Shown: positions 1 through 11,678, counted from the stretch's first letter. The stretch: DNA of 64,000 bases from Lodderomyces elongisporus (GCF_030384665.1 NC_083673.1:1807501-1871500); one strand, 5' to 3'. The notes: generated by a model from the letters alone, not told the origin. Translations and numbers: made by a program.

Positions 1-1127
1 TCAATTAAGCTCCAAACAGGAGTGACAGAACATTCAGAATTCACATTATTAATACACATGCAACAAACATTGCTTTTCAATTGTAAATAAATTTACCTTC
101 TTTTTTTTGGTAAGAAAAAATAGAAAGCTGAATAAACCAAAAGAAATCTAACAATCGATAGGAGAAGGGATGGAGTTTATACTTGCCCTGAATATTGTAG
201 TGGATACAAAAGCCTACTGTTAGTCGCGACATTCAAAATGCGACACTTATTCAAATACATCAATTATTATGCCATAAAATTATTAATTGGTCTTTTCAAT
301 GCCATCGCCTCAAAGGGCATCTTAATTGAGACTCCACAGTTCTTTAAGCCCCTCCTTTTTTTTAAAAAAAAAAGGTTTCAAGGCAAACATTCATTAAGAA
401 TATGGAGCATTTAGAAGCTTCATCATCTTTTCCTTTTTTTATTTTTAGCTCTCTCTCTCTTCTATTCTCTTTTTTTTTTCTTTGTGTCTGTATGATGACC
501 TTACAAAATGACACACTCAATTCTAAAGTCATCGTCAGAAGTCACACTAAGGATACCACTTGGAACATGCAATCCCTTCTCTAAATGACACCCGTAGTTC
601 TTTTTTTGCTTTTTGTCCAAACCTGTTTTGCTTTGGCCTGTATTTCGTAATTTTTACTCATTTCAAATTTTTATTTTATTTTCTTTTGCGGGGGGGAGGG
701 GGGAGTGTTTATTGCAAAATTTAATATCATCAATATAATCCTATTGTTCTCGAGAGGCATTCATTATTTTGTAAGAACAAACAGACATTTACAGTTGTTA
801 TTGCCAGAAGTTGTGGTGATAAGATCGGCAATATTTTTGTACGAAAATGAATGAAGTTTAAAAAGTAATTCGGATCTAAGCGAGAATTTTTGTTTTATAA
901 AAAAAACCATACTTAAACACTTTATTCCACCACTGACTATTCATTTTCAATATACAATAAATCAAATTCAAATTCAAATTCAAATTGAAATCAGGTGAAA
1001 CAAGTCAAATCAAGTAAATATACATTTTATTTTGGCTTTCCCTTTTTTTGTACTTTATCTTTCTTCTTCACATATTATTATATTCATGTCGAGACAAAGA
1101 TCACCCTTTAACATATTGCAATAAATC
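1..1127. other. Intergenic, left edge to LDB19
   Basis: No gene supported. The stretch is AT-rich with several homopolymer T/A runs (around 350-372 and 898-906) and a G-rich patch near 688-704. A short array of the hexamer AAATTC sits at about 963-986, some 150 bases before the LDB19 start codon. A 60-codon open frame at 402-584 is Phe/Ser-rich and looks like chance. Confidence 0.7.
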
Positions 1128-3500
1128 ATGGCACTCTTGTCAAAAGTATTTAATCTAAAATCAGATAACCTGCTGCACCAACTGCATCGACTGCAGCAAC
1201 TGGACCAGCAGGGAGCTAGTGGTCGAAAAATGTCGCCAATCTCATCTGCAGGCTCAAATTTGAATCTAACTCCATCGACATCGGCAAAATCAACAAGTTC
1301 CTCCTTGACACCAAGCAAATCAAAGAATTCAATGTTTAAAAAAACATCAGCAAACTCCCCACAACTTCCTCCCGCTGCACCTCCCACTTACTCAGTTAGC
1401 ATCAAGATTGAATCTCCTCCCGTGATATTGTATGGAACACCAGCAGAATCTACCGGCTCGATTCTTTCAGGACTCTTAAAGCTCACAGCACTTGCAAATG
1501 TCGAGCTAGTCTCAGTCACATTATCTTTAATTCAAACAATGAGGTATACCAAACCTTTTATTTTACCAAATTCATCAACCATCTCCAATTGCCGCGACTG
1601 CACAAAAAGAACCCAAGAATTGGCTAGATGGGACTTGCTATCTTCTCCCACAACTTTCCCAGCTGGAGTTCATGCATACCCATTTTCACACTTATTGCCT
1701 GGATCATTACCACCAACATCAAAACTAGGCTCATCAAATTCACGCTCATACATCAAATACGATCTCGTTGCAGAAGTTGTAGCTAAGGAATCAGAAAGCA
1801 GCAAAAAATTGGTGTTGCCAATCAATGTATCTCGACTGATTCTACGGGGACCCGATCGAAATTCATTAAGAATATTTCCACCAACAGATGTCACTGCCAT
1901 GGCCGTCCTACCAAACGTCATATACCCTAAATCCGTTTTTGCGCTAGAGCTAAAATTGGACAACATGGTAAATCCAACACAGCCAAGAAGATGGAGAATG
2001 AGGAAATTGTCATGGAGAATCGAAGAGAATATCAAAATCAGAGCAAATGTATGTGAAGCACATACAAAGAAACTTGATGCCGTGGAACACAGTTTGAAAA
2101 AGGCACCGCAAAAGAAGGATAAGGCTTCCGGTTTACACCATAGCACTATTCAGACAAATATGTCACTTATGTACAATCCCAGTGCACAATTTGCTCAATC
2201 ACAATCTCAGCCGAATGAGCCACTCGTGGAGGGACAACCACAACAAGAAGATCAAATAATCGATGATGGTTCTCACGACATAGAAGAAACTATAAGAAGC
2301 GGGCCCCAACAAGCTCAGCAAAGTTTCCTTGAGGACTTTGGTGGCGGAAGAACGTTGGAGCATCAATCAAATCATCAGCAGCATGTTCAACCTCATACTC
2401 AACCTCAAACTCATCCTCATTCTCAACCTCATCCTCATTCTCAACCTCATCCTCAAGCTCAACCTCATCCTCATTCTCAACCTCATCCTCAAGCTCAATC
2501 TCAATCGCGAGAAAGCCCGAGCCCAAACTTACTCACTCCTGAGATTTCAGCATCGCAACAGCAGCAACAACAACAACAACTGCATCTGCAACTTTATGAC
2601 GAAAAGAAAATATATTTGGAAGAAACACGCACGATAAGTTACGGTGATGTCAAGGCGGGATGGAAATCTGATTTTTCAGGAACTGGGAAGATTGAGTTAG
2701 TTGCAAATATAAGTGCCGCTGCATTTTCAACAGGCTCAAATAATCATATTACCCTGGCCACTACAGAGGATCGTGTCAAGATTGACGACGATAAAAATTT
2801 CCGTTTAGGAGCTAACGTCTCGTGCGATATCGATGATCCAAACTTGGGTGTTTTCGTCAACCATACACTTATTATTGAAGTTGTAGTTGCCGAGGAATTG
2901 GTGCACCGGGTTGATCAGCAAGCATATAGCTTACACCCAACAAGATCAAGTACAAGGGGTGCTACAGTTCCACGGGGAAGATCGTCTTCCACGTCAAACG
3001 CAAACGCAAATGCAAGTGGAAGTGTAAATGAAACCACGACTCTGGAGTCTACTTCCGCGCTGAATAATCTAACTCCCACATCGTCTCAAAACTTGGCAAA
3101 CAATCAGCTGCTTATGGGTGCACCAACTGGTGCTGCCCGGGTTTTAAGAATGCAATTTAAATTGCCCGTGACTGAAAGATCAGGATTGGGAATTGCTTGG
3201 GATGACGAAGTTCCACCAACATATGCAGACGTGCGTACTTTGAGTCCGCCAAGCTATCAAGGTACTCAAACAGATAGCAATGCAGCGGTGGCGGGGTCCA
3301 CATCTGCGGTGGAGCCAGATTTATTTCCCACCACTTCAACGGCTTCAATGACACCATCACTCGTAGAGGTACTAAACAATTCGAGTGTTATCTATGGAAG
3401 AGGAGAGACACCCATAGTTGGCAACTTTGGGGTACTGTCTAATGGAGATCGTCAAAGCTTAGATGCCATTGTGGATACAATCCAAGATCTTTCTATCTAA
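1128..3500 (+). CDS. LDB19: Arrestin-related trafficking adaptor (Ldb19/Art1 type)
   Basis: A 790-residue alpha-arrestin-like adaptor. Members of this family recruit the ubiquitin ligase Rsp5 to plasma-membrane permeases and so drive their endocytosis. The body at about residues 85-340 (a CRDCTKR segment, then a HAYPFSHLLPGSLPPTS-like stretch, then an RWRMRKLSWRIEE stretch) matches my memory of the Ldb19 arrestin domain, with a second arrestin half at about 490-610. Three PY motifs for WW-domain binding are visible: PPTY at 85-88, PPTY at 696-699 and PPSY at 707-710. A His/Gln/Pro repeat (nt 2389-2508) and a poly-Gln run interrupt the middle. Residues 15-25 contain five CTG codons, to be read as serine in a CUG-Ser yeast. 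The start is the first ATG of the frame. The family call is firm; permease targets cannot be read from the sequence. Confidence 0.9.
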   Translation: MALLSKVFNLKSDNLLHQLHRLQQLDQQGASGRKMSPISSAGSNLNLTPSTSAKSTSSSLTPSKSKNSMFKKTSANSPQLPPAAPPTYSVSIKIESPPVILYGTPAESTGSILSGLLKLTALANVELVSVTLSLIQTMRYTKPFILPNSSTISNCRDCTKRTQELARWDLLSSPTTFPAGVHAYPFSHLLPGSLPPTSKLGSSNSRSYIKYDLVAEVVAKESESSKKLVLPINVSRLILRGPDRNSLRIFPPTDVTAMAVLPNVIYPKSVFALELKLDNMVNPTQPRRWRMRKLSWRIEENIKIRANVCEAHTKKLDAVEHSLKKAPQKKDKASGLHHSTIQTNMSLMYNPSAQFAQSQSQPNEPLVEGQPQQEDQIIDDGSHDIEETIRSGPQQAQQSFLEDFGGGRTLEHQSNHQQHVQPHTQPQTHPHSQPHPHSQPHPQAQPHPHSQPHPQAQSQSRESPSPNLLTPEISASQQQQQQQQLHLQLYDEKKIYLEETRTISYGDVKAGWKSDFSGTGKIELVANISAAAFSTGSNNHITLATTEDRVKIDDDKNFRLGANVSCDIDDPNLGVFVNHTLIIEVVVAEELVHRVDQQAYSLHPTRSSTRGATVPRGRSSSTSNANANASGSVNETTTLESTSALNNLTPTSSQNLANNQLLMGAPTGAARVLRMQFKLPVTERSGLGIAWDDEVPPTYADVRTLSPPSYQGTQTDSNAAVAGSTSAVEPDLFPTTSTASMTPSLVEVLNNSSVIYGRGETPIVGNFGVLSNGDRQSLDAIVDTIQDLSI
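2389..2508 (+). repeat. Imperfect CCTCAT/TCTCAA tandem repeat in LDB19
   Basis: About 20 imperfect hexamer/dodecamer units encode a Gln-Pro-His-Ser rich spacer between the two arrestin-like halves of LDB19. The reading frame stays open, as expected for units that are multiples of three. It is likely to vary in length between strains. Confidence 0.85.
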
Positions 3501-3691
3501 AATTGAAACCCCAACTTTGAAGAACAAAAGACAAAAAAAAGAAAAATAGAAAATAGGAAAAAAAATAAAAGAAGAAATATAAGAAATAAGATTTCAAAGA
3601 CAAAAAAGAGGAAGAAGAAGAAGAAGAAGAAGAAGAAGGTGTATAACCTAAATTTGTTATCTTTTTATAAAGGCATTTTAATACGGAAACT

Positions 3692-5384
3692 TCATTTTGG
3701 AGCACCACGTTCCATCATTGTTGTAAGCAAGGCGACACTCTCATCAACTCGTATCAGATTATCCTCGTCGTGTTGTTGATCGTCTCGAATCAGACTTATT
3801 CGCCCAACTTCCATTACCGAGTCATATAACGTGGTTAATTCTTTCAAATCCGAGATGCTTTGGGGCCGCAAGTCGTAAATTACCTGTAGGAACGATTTGC
3901 TGCGTAGAGTTTTTAATGGTAGGTGGTATTCTGAGAGAAATTGCAATATATGTTTATGGAACTTGATTGGATTATAAGGAGAGCTATCAAATTCGGATAA
4001 TTCGTCAGAAAGGACACGGGAATGAGAATGTGGATGAGGATGAGGATGTGAACCAGGATGTTGCTGAAGTTGAGGCAGGTGTTGTTGTTGGTTTGTTTGT
4101 GCAATGGTTTCAGATTGTGTATCGCCCCAAGCTACGGATTCTTTTGGAGAGACTTTCGACCTCATTGTCGCATTATTTGTATCTTGTACTCTGTGTCGAA
4201 GAATGTTCAGCAGATCCGATTGCTGCTGCTGCTGCTGCTGCTGTTGTTGTTGTTGTTGATGATGTTGTTGATGATGTTGCTGTTTCAAATGGTAATGTTG
4301 GCTTTGAGGTCGGTGTTGGTTCTGATTTTGAACCTGAGCTTGATGTGACAGAATACTACCAGTTTCTTCTTCTGAAAACAAATTTACTCTTCCTGTTGCT
4401 ACAGCGTCGCTTCTGCCAATTTTATGTGTCTTCAAATGCTCACTTAACTTTTTTGGAGATCCTTTATCAGATTCAATTCTTTGTATAGATTTATTGCATA
4501 CATTACAAATTGCAAGGTTGTAATCACTTGGATCTTGTTTGAACCATGACCAAACCCATGATCTCTTTCGCGCACCAAATTTATGACCAGGACGATTTTT
4601 GCGTAGTTTTTTCTGTTGAGGTGATGATGATGATGTTGTTGTTGTTGTTGTTGTTGTCGCGGAAACGGCTGTAGGTGCTGAAGCTGGTACTGATGCTGAT
4701 GCCGATGCCGATGCTGAAAGTAGCCCAGTTGAAATTGCCTCTGCTGTTGGCGATGGTTTAGGAGCGGGCACGTTCGCTTGGTCAGTGCGCATGATGTTTT
4801 CAAACATCTGATGATAAGATTGTGAAGGAAGTGTTGCTGTTTGTATGCGTCGATGGCCATGACCACTACTTCTAGGTGGAAATGTTGCTGATATATGACT
4901 TGTTGGTGTAAATTGAGAAGCTATCACGTGGTTTGCCGGTGTGCGTGGTACCCAATCGGAGTTATTCACAGGATCAACATCCTCATCTGTATCCAAGTCT
5001 TCCATTGGTTGGTGTATTTGTTGCTGATTTAGAAGGCTTGTATCATTTCGAGGAGGTTGTGCTTTTGCGTGCTCTTGTGGTACTTGAAACAGTTGTTGAG
5101 TGTGTTGTATTTGATGTGCAGGACGGGTTGAGTTGGCTAAATCTGTAGACCCACTGGGAACATATCTTGTGATTGACGGAGTAGCTTGGTCATAATAAGT
5201 TTGAGAAGGTACGGAAAGTGAGGCTTGTGAATCTGGATCTTCAAGTTGCGAATCTTGAGCATCGAAAAAAGTTAGTTGCAGTTGCAGACTTTGTTGTTGG
5301 CATTGTTGGTAATGTTGTTGTTGGTGGTGTTGTTGTTGGTGGTGTTGTTGTTGGTGGTGTTGTTGTTGTTGGTGTTGGTGTTGG

Positions 5385-5415
<31 letters not shown>

Positions 5416-5518
5416 CTACTCGCGAAGAAAAGGGGCTCGCCAATTGCGTATTGGTTCTATTTGTTCTAGGTGTTGAATAATTGTATTGGTTGTCATTACT
5501 ACCAAATTGATCCATCAT
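3692..5518 (-). CDS. BED zinc-finger protein with hAT-like C-terminal segment
   Basis: About 608 residues. The in-frame ATG at 5518 is preferred to a TTG four codons upstream. The N-terminal 300 residues are low complexity (Gln/His repeats, poly-Ser/Thr). Residues about 313-367 form a BED-type finger: a basic lead, the aromatic pattern SWVWSWF, Cys338-x2-Cys341, then His361-x3-His365. After another Gln/His-rich spacer comes a segment at about 513-560 (FHKHILQFL...FLQVIYDLRP) that resembles the conserved N-terminal part of hAT transposases just after the BED finger. The catalytic RNase H-like core and dimerisation region of a transposase are absent. It is therefore probably a host DNA-binding protein derived from, or sharing domains with, hAT elements. 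No terminal inverted repeats or target-site duplication were recognised. Convergent with LDB19, 191 bases away. No gene name can be assigned. Confidence 0.8.
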
Positions 5519-7855
5519 GCATATGTGCAAACCGTTGCGGTAATCGCCTTATCTCTATTTAGCAAATTCCGAGGCACAGGACCGTAAGTCGATGGAATTC
5601 CTTTACTATCAAAAGATATTAACAAATAAGACTTACAAAGTTGACAGCTTTCATCAGAAGTTCACCGGTCAAAGTAAAAAAAAAAAATAATAGGTTTAAA
5701 TTTTTAATAAATGAAATGAAGAATTTCGAAGCAGGTTCTTCGCATTTGTATAAAAACTAAAGCTCAAGGGTATGTTATCTGGTACCCTCGATGCGAGAAT
5801 TTAAGGATGAACCGGAAGCGTAAGCCTCCCTGGTTATCCGAAGATTGGTTGCTTATCAGAAGGTGTATGGAGAGGCGCGCTTCCACATTCTTCTATGCAA
5901 AACAATTGATGAAGAGAGGCTGGGGGGAAAGGACGGGGTATGAACTGAGGGGATGGGAGAGAAAGAGAGTGAAAGATATAATGGTTATACAGGGACACCC
6001 GAAAAAAACAAAAAAAAAGAAAGTATGAACATTAAAAGAGAAAAATAAAGGAACATGTGTTTAATCAACTTGGAATGGATATTTCGGTTAGTGCTTCATC
6101 ATTTGAAAAGCAAAGCAATTGTAAAGAAACCAGCTTGTTAAATGAAGGTGTTACCCATGCATCATCATCTGGACAGGTTCTCGACCAAGAAAATTTGAAC
6201 TTTTTCAAGGATAATGATTTTTTCCTCTAATAATTGAGAACTTGCAACAAACAAATGGTACCCACAACATGTAAATTGTAACTCATAACTCGTAACTCGT
6301 TTTCTTTCCCTTCTTGTAGTCCCTACTAACGATATATCGATCATTAACATTCCTCTCTTCCCTCGTTTTGTCGCCCCTTCAACAAGCAAAGTAAGCCTAG
6401 TTGTCTCACGACCTTTTTTTTAAAAAAAATAAAAGGAAAAAAGCTGGAGTGGTAGAAGGCAAGAGGCATACATTCACACATATAGAGATAATAAATGGAA
6501 TGTAAAAATTTACATATAATGTGATTGTGCGTTTGGTAGAACTCTGGTTTAGAATCACAACATTGCTAAAGACATAATTACATTGCTAATTTAATAACGG
6601 TGTACTTTGGTACAATAAAAAATACATGTACAGAAGGAGGAGTGGGGGCTGGTAAATAGCCTCATTAGTTAAACATACTTTCTAAAAAGAAAAATTAGTC
6701 CAGGAACTCTCCTAGTACATTTTATGGGCCCGTTTTACTTGCGTATGGCCAGAAAGGGGAATTATGCTAATTCCAAATTTCCATCAGTATACTTGTAAGC
6801 TTGAATTTTTTTTTTTTTTGTTTTCGTTCTTTATTTCTTTTGGAAAATTGAAAACAGTTTGTAAATCCTATTGCAATGGGATGGGCAGTTGAATGACATC
6901 ACCTTCATAGTTGTAGACGTGTGTGTATGTGCGTGTGTTTGCATGTGTTTGCGTGTGTGCAAGATTTCATCTCATTGGCCGTTGTGAACTATTATTATCA
7001 AACGCTGAAGTTTTGCGAGATTTGAAAGTTAATTTCCTATTTGGTTTTTTGCACCCAGCAAAAAAATATAAAAAATAAAAATAAAAAAAAATAAAACTTT
7101 TATGTATACTGAACAAGAGAGAGAGCTAGTGGGGGGAGGGGGAAGAAAAATACAAGAAAAAAGAAAAGCCCCAAAACAGTTTGTGTCATTTTGCAACATA
7201 TACTACACAGTATACGAGTGCAATGACAAACATTCGTTATTTACCTTTTTCATAACCAAGACAATTCGAAGAACCAGTTAGGCTCATTTGTAGTCCAAAA
7301 ATGAGCTAACTAGCCAGCACAGATGTGGCTGTCGTTGCTCTTTTATCCATTTTTTTTTCTAATTTTTATTCTTTATTTTACTTTGAAGAAGAAGCAATTT
7401 AGTTGTTTTCCATCACATGTCAAAAGATTAAGTGCCGATGAGTGAGTGTCGCTCAATGGCCAACATTATATAAGTAATCTTCAAGAACCACCTCGAAAAG
7501 AATTGTTGAAAATTAAAAAAAAAAAGAGAGGAAAAGATAAAACTTATTCATTCACTTACCTCCCATATCACTACATTCCTTAAGAGAAAGATACAAAACG
7601 AGTCTAGAGAGCTTCTTTATTCTTTTTTAATTTGTTGAATACTTATTTCTATTTGCTTTTGATACCACCTATATAAATCCAACTTTATTCCGTTCCTTTA
7701 CACGTAACAGATACCCTTTACTTTCGCTTCATTTTGTTCATCCTAATAATTACACCAACTATCTACGTTCATTTTAACACGTTCAAATATTTAATTTTAT
7801 ACCCATTTATAAAAATCGTTTTCTCAAATTTCCATTTACGTACCCACTTAATCCA
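5519..7855. other. Long intergenic region upstream of two divergent genes
   Basis: This 2.3-kb stretch lies between the BED-finger gene (reading left) and the secreted-protein gene (reading right), so it presumably carries both promoters. It has many poly-A/poly-T runs, a GT-rich patch at about 6915-6960, and no open frame with family-like sequence. A 73-codon frame at 5807-6028 is basic and looks fortuitous. No tRNA box or RNA gene was recognised. Confidence 0.6.
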
Positions 7856-8905
7856 ATGAGAGTTTCTAATTTACTAACCAGCTTTACTTCGTTGTTATTT
7901 ATTTCTCAAACATCGGCAGCTCCAGCTAGAAAAGGAAAAGGTTTTGCCAATTACTTCAAACGAGACAGTGCAGAAAATGATGATACTGCTGTTCAGGTGG
8001 TGACTCGTTATCACACGAGCACCCTGGTTGCCGATGCGCCAACCACTACATATACTAGTTGGTCAGTACACACGAGTACTACAACTGTCACATCTTATAC
8101 CGCAACCGTCACTATGACAATTTGGGGTAAGGCCAGAACATATACAACAGTTGCAACTACCCCGGTCTCAGCAGCCGATGTTCAAGCCAATTCGCAAAAC
8201 GAAGTTACCCAGACATCATCAACAGGTTCAGCTACTCAGATTGCTGTTTCTGCTGCTACTACTGTTACTACTGATGACATTACCTCAACATCTGCCGGCT
8301 CCACAACAACTGTTAGTTCAATCGGACCAAGTGTTCAGACTACAATAGTGGTGAGTGGTAGCTCACAGGCAACTGCCACTGATTCTACAGAAGAACAAGA
8401 AGAAGACGAAGAAGGAGTGGCGGCACTGGATACAACCACCTCAACTACTCCAGCTGCTAGTCCAGCAACATCTCCTAAGACGTCTCAACCTGCAGCAACA
8501 TCAACTTCAACTTCATTAGCAAACCCAACCACCTCTTCGTTGTCAACTTCGCCCTCTTCTTCATCATCATCATCATCTACTTCTCCTTCTTCTTCTTCTT
8601 CTTCTTCTTCTTCCTCGCCCTCATCTTCGTCGTCAATACTCGCAAAAGAATCGACTACTACTATCCTTGAGAATGCAACCGAAACAACTGAACAGGCGGA
8701 TGATTCAAGTCTGACCACAGATGGTCCCACAATCACCGGCGGTGCAATACCATCATCTACTGACTCGTGGATCATTGACAATGTTACAACAGTGACATCC
8801 GACGGCATTTGTTATGTTAACTACGATTACTATTACGAGACCGATTCAGCTGATGAGACAGTCACACTGACATCTACTATTTACGCCACAGTTACTCTCT
8901 CGTAA
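7856..8905 (+). CDS. Secreted Ser/Thr-rich protein with Kex2 site
   Basis: 349 residues. Residues 1-22 form a typical signal peptide (MRVSN, hydrophobic core, ending TSAA). A Lys35-Arg36 pair followed by Asp-Ser fits Kex2 processing shortly after. The rest is Ser/Thr-rich and probably heavily O-mannosylated, with a Ser run at about 235-265 encoded by TCT/TCA repeats, an acidic patch (EEQEEDEEG) near 180 and NAT and NVT N-glycosylation sequons. The C-terminus (a [11 protein letters not shown] motif, then Thr/Val alternation) lacks a clear GPI-attachment tail, so the protein may be secreted or held in the wall by another route. Two ends that look structured flank a variable middle, as in many yeast wall proteins. 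I do not recognise the family. Confidence 0.82.
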   Translation: MRVSNLLTSFTSLLFISQTSAAPARKGKGFANYFKRDSAENDDTAVQVVTRYHTSTLVADAPTTTYTSWSVHTSTTTVTSYTATVTMTIWGKARTYTTVATTPVSAADVQANSQNEVTQTSSTGSATQIAVSAATTVTTDDITSTSAGSTTTVSSIGPSVQTTIVVSGSSQATATDSTEEQEEDEEGVAALDTTTSTTPAASPATSPKTSQPAATSTSTSLANPTTSSLSTSPSSSSSSSSTSPSSSSSSSSSSPSSSSSILAKESTTTILENATETTEQADDSSLTTDGPTITGGAIPSSTDSWIIDNVTTVTSDGICYVNYDYYYETDSADETVTLTSTIYATVTLS

Positions 8906-9991
8906 TTATATTGATAGTATTTTGTTCATTTATTCGGTTCTCGTGTTGCTTGTTGCTTGGTGTATGGTGTATGGTGTATGGTGTATGGTATTGGGTATTT
9001 CAGTATTCAAACAAAGAGGAGATGTTCAGTTCCGTGAGTTTTATAATTTAGTATCTACATATTCATTTTTTAAAATCATTACATTAATTTCCATCAACTA
9101 TATTCAAGATGAGAAGTGTATTAGTCGTAAACTTTCTAGCTTTGTGTAACAAAACATGTTATTTTTGCAACCTGGTTCTGAGCCCCATTTTGGGAGAATA
9201 CTGCAAGGTGCACTTTCAATAGTATTCTTTTTTTTCCCATGCTGTCTTAACGAAGCACTCAGTGATATACAGTATAATATTTTCTTCAACAATGCACACT
9301 TTTGAAAACGAAAACAAGAACAAAAACAAAAGAAAAGAAAAGAAAAGAAAAGAAAAGGAAGGGAAAGAAAAAGAGTGTTTTATAAACGTACTTCAAAAGA
9401 GTACCAGTTACACATAAAACAGAAAAATACAAAACAACAAAAAATGTTGAGTATCTATTTGTGAGAGACTTATATCCCACAAGTAGTGGTAATAAAAACA
9501 TAAAAAAAAGTGTGCTCCAGTGACAATATCGACTTTCAAAGATTACAGTAGCTAGTAAATGTCTAATCTCGCAATCCCTCTAGATTGATACATAAAATAC
9601 TTCATTCACAAACACCCACTCGCTTTCCAATGTGGGTTTGTAATACAGAGCACATCTCGGTCATAGTTGACTATTAGGACAATTCAAGTTGGTAGCGGTT
9701 TACAGGTGCAAATAATAAGAACCCTCATTTTTTAAATTTGCACGTGAATAAAAATTTTTCCTCTCGTTTCAAACACACTAGCGACTCACACTTGCCTTAT
9801 CCCTGCAATTGCTTACTCTCACACGCACACACACACACACGCTCGCACGCACAAACTCTCACTCACTCACTCACTCACTCACTCTCACTCTCACTCCCGC
9901 ACGCACATTCTGTGAAAATCTAATTTTCAATATAGAACGTCAACAACGTAGTTGTAAGTTTAGAGTAGATAGCGAAACAACATTAGACAAG
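8906..9991. other. Intergenic, includes RPL42 promoter
   Basis: 1.09 kb without a supported gene. It holds four copies of a GTGTATG unit at about 8958-8988, an AAAAG pentamer array at 9329-9357, and a CA/CTCA-rich tract at about 9822-9900 less than 170 bases before the RPL42 start. The C-rich, repeat-rich segment is the likely RPL42 promoter region. No specific ribosomal-protein regulatory motif could be assigned with confidence. Confidence 0.6.
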
Positions 9992-10802
9992 ATGGGTATG
10001 TTGACAGAGCCCCTTAGAATCAGGAATGAGAACTGTGTCGATAGTGGAGTATTCAGGAGCAAGTTTACTTGTTCAACCTCGTTTTACGAGATGATACCGA
10101 TAGTGAAGTAATAAATTCAACAGCAGAAATGGCATAACCACCATCACCACCACCATCACCATCATAATCATAATCATCATTACTGATGAAGACGGAATTC
10201 TTAAAGCATCATAACCTATTCCAATGTAAACGCAAATTTTGAGGATTACTACGAACCATGGCTGAAACTTTTCTACGACTGATTAACTAGTCTTCGCAAG
10301 TTCATGAGCAAGTGGTTTGCATTCGATCAGATATTTTATTCAACTTTTTTGTATTCAAACTTGAATTGTGGTTGAAGTCTGTTTTTTAATGACGCCAGTT
10401 TACTCCATTTACAAGACACGATTTTCTGGATTCTGCTTTTTTATGAAAAAAAAAGTGCTTAGTACTAACAATACATCCTTTTTAGTGAACGTTCCAAAAA
10501 CCAGAAAGACCTACTGTAAAGGTAAAGAATGTCGTAAACACACTCAACACAAAGTCACCCAATACAAAGCTGGTAAGGCTTCATTGTTTGCTCAAGGTAA
10601 GAGAAGATATGACAGGAAACAAAGTGGTTACGGTGGTCAAACTAAGCCAGTTTTCCACAAAAAGGCAAAGACTACCAAGAAGGTTGTTTTGAGATTGGAA
10701 TGTGTTGTCTGTAAGACCAAGGCTCAATTGTCCTTGAAGAGATGTAAGCACTTCGAATTGGGTGGTGACAAGAAGCAAAAGGGTCAAGCTTTGCAATTCT
10801 AG
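9992..10802 (+). CDS. RPL42: 60S ribosomal protein L42 (eL42), two exons
   Basis: Joins 9992-9995 (ATGG) and 10486-10802 to give a 106-residue protein beginning [20 protein letters not shown] and ending GQALQF, nearly identical to yeast eL42. It is a small zinc-binding protein of the large subunit near the tRNA E site; the CxxC pairs of the family are present. The first four coding bases lie in exon 1, so the open frame that starts upstream in the intron is not the protein start. Residue 56 is proline in GGQTKP. In the family, Pro56 goes with cycloheximide sensitivity and Gln56 with resistance (known from Candida maltosa and related yeasts), so sensitivity at this target is predicted. Confidence 0.97.
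9996..10485 (+). other. Spliceosomal intron of RPL42
   Basis: 490-base intron with 5' splice site GTATGT at 9996-10001, consensus branch site TACTAAC at 10463-10469 and 3' splice site TTTTAG ending at 10485. Splicing restores the exact N-terminus expected for eL42. It splits codon 2, a position consistent with RPL42 introns in other yeasts. A CACCAT-rich repeat lies at 10138-10185. It contains in-frame stops, so unspliced RNA cannot give the protein. Confidence 0.96.
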
Positions 10803-11618
10803 AGGCGTTAGTTTTAGTTTTTATTTTATCTTACAAATTACAAGGAAAAGAAAATTGACAAAATTAATTGGCTCGGGAAGTTACACTCTGTGTATTCATG
10901 ATGAGGTGTTTGTAAATTGATTAAAGCTTATAGATAGTTGAGGTTTTATATACGACACTTCTTAATGTACATTATAATCGGACAGTTTTATTTGTCAAGC
11001 AACGTAGGCAAACCTCTTTTGTTTTGTTTTGTTTTGTTTTTCTTTTCTTTTCTTTTTTTGATGATTGAGGTTTCAAGACCGTTAGTTCATATGCTGAGCT
11101 TAACAAATTAGTGCTTGAACTTGTGTGTGTATTAGTAAGTATACTACGTATCATTTTAAACACCATGTTATAATCAAATCATGTAAAACACGTAGGCAAA
11201 ATGAACATGCTATTGAATTTAGAGGTCATTTATAATAACTGCAATTACACAACTCTTGCAGTATCCGTTCTCTCGAGTTTTATCTACTACTTATTACTGG
11301 TGGCGCTTGACCTGTATGTTTAAGGATCTTCATGCTCACAAATTAAAATCTCAAGAATAATAAAGAATACAACAAAGCGTAAGCGAAAGAGAGAAAAAAA
11401 AAAAAAATACAACCAATATCAAAAAGCGAGAACATACAAACTGGCGAGCGCGAAAACTATGATCCAAATTGATTTGTGAGTTTTACTGCCAACCAAATCA
11501 AGAAATTCAAAACATTCATTTTTATCAAATAGATATCCAACTAACTGGTACCACAGATTTTAATTAGTGTTTTGGACCGACTTGAGGTGGATAAGTAAGA
11601 CTAAAAGATTTGATTGCC
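10803..11618. other. Intergenic, RPL42 to CBK1
   Basis: 816 bases: RPL42 3' region and CBK1 promoter/leader. A TTTTG pentamer array lies at 11019-11041 and a poly-A run at 11394-11407. Nothing else was recognised. Confidence 0.6.
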
Positions 11619-11678
11619 ATGAACTTCGACGATCTCACGGAAGAGCAAAAGCAACAACTATATTTACAACACCTTCAA

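Noticed and set aside
402..584. 60-codon open frame near the left edge
   Set aside because: Encodes mostly Phe/Ser/Leu from T-rich DNA; looks like chance.
5807..6028. 73-codon basic open frame
   Set aside because: Low-information Lys/Arg-rich sequence in a spacer; no family features, no conserved start context.
10368..10485. Apparent N-terminal extension of RPL42 opening in the intron
   Set aside because: It ends at TACTAAC and a 3' splice site, and the spliced product from 9992 gives the exact eL42 N-terminus.
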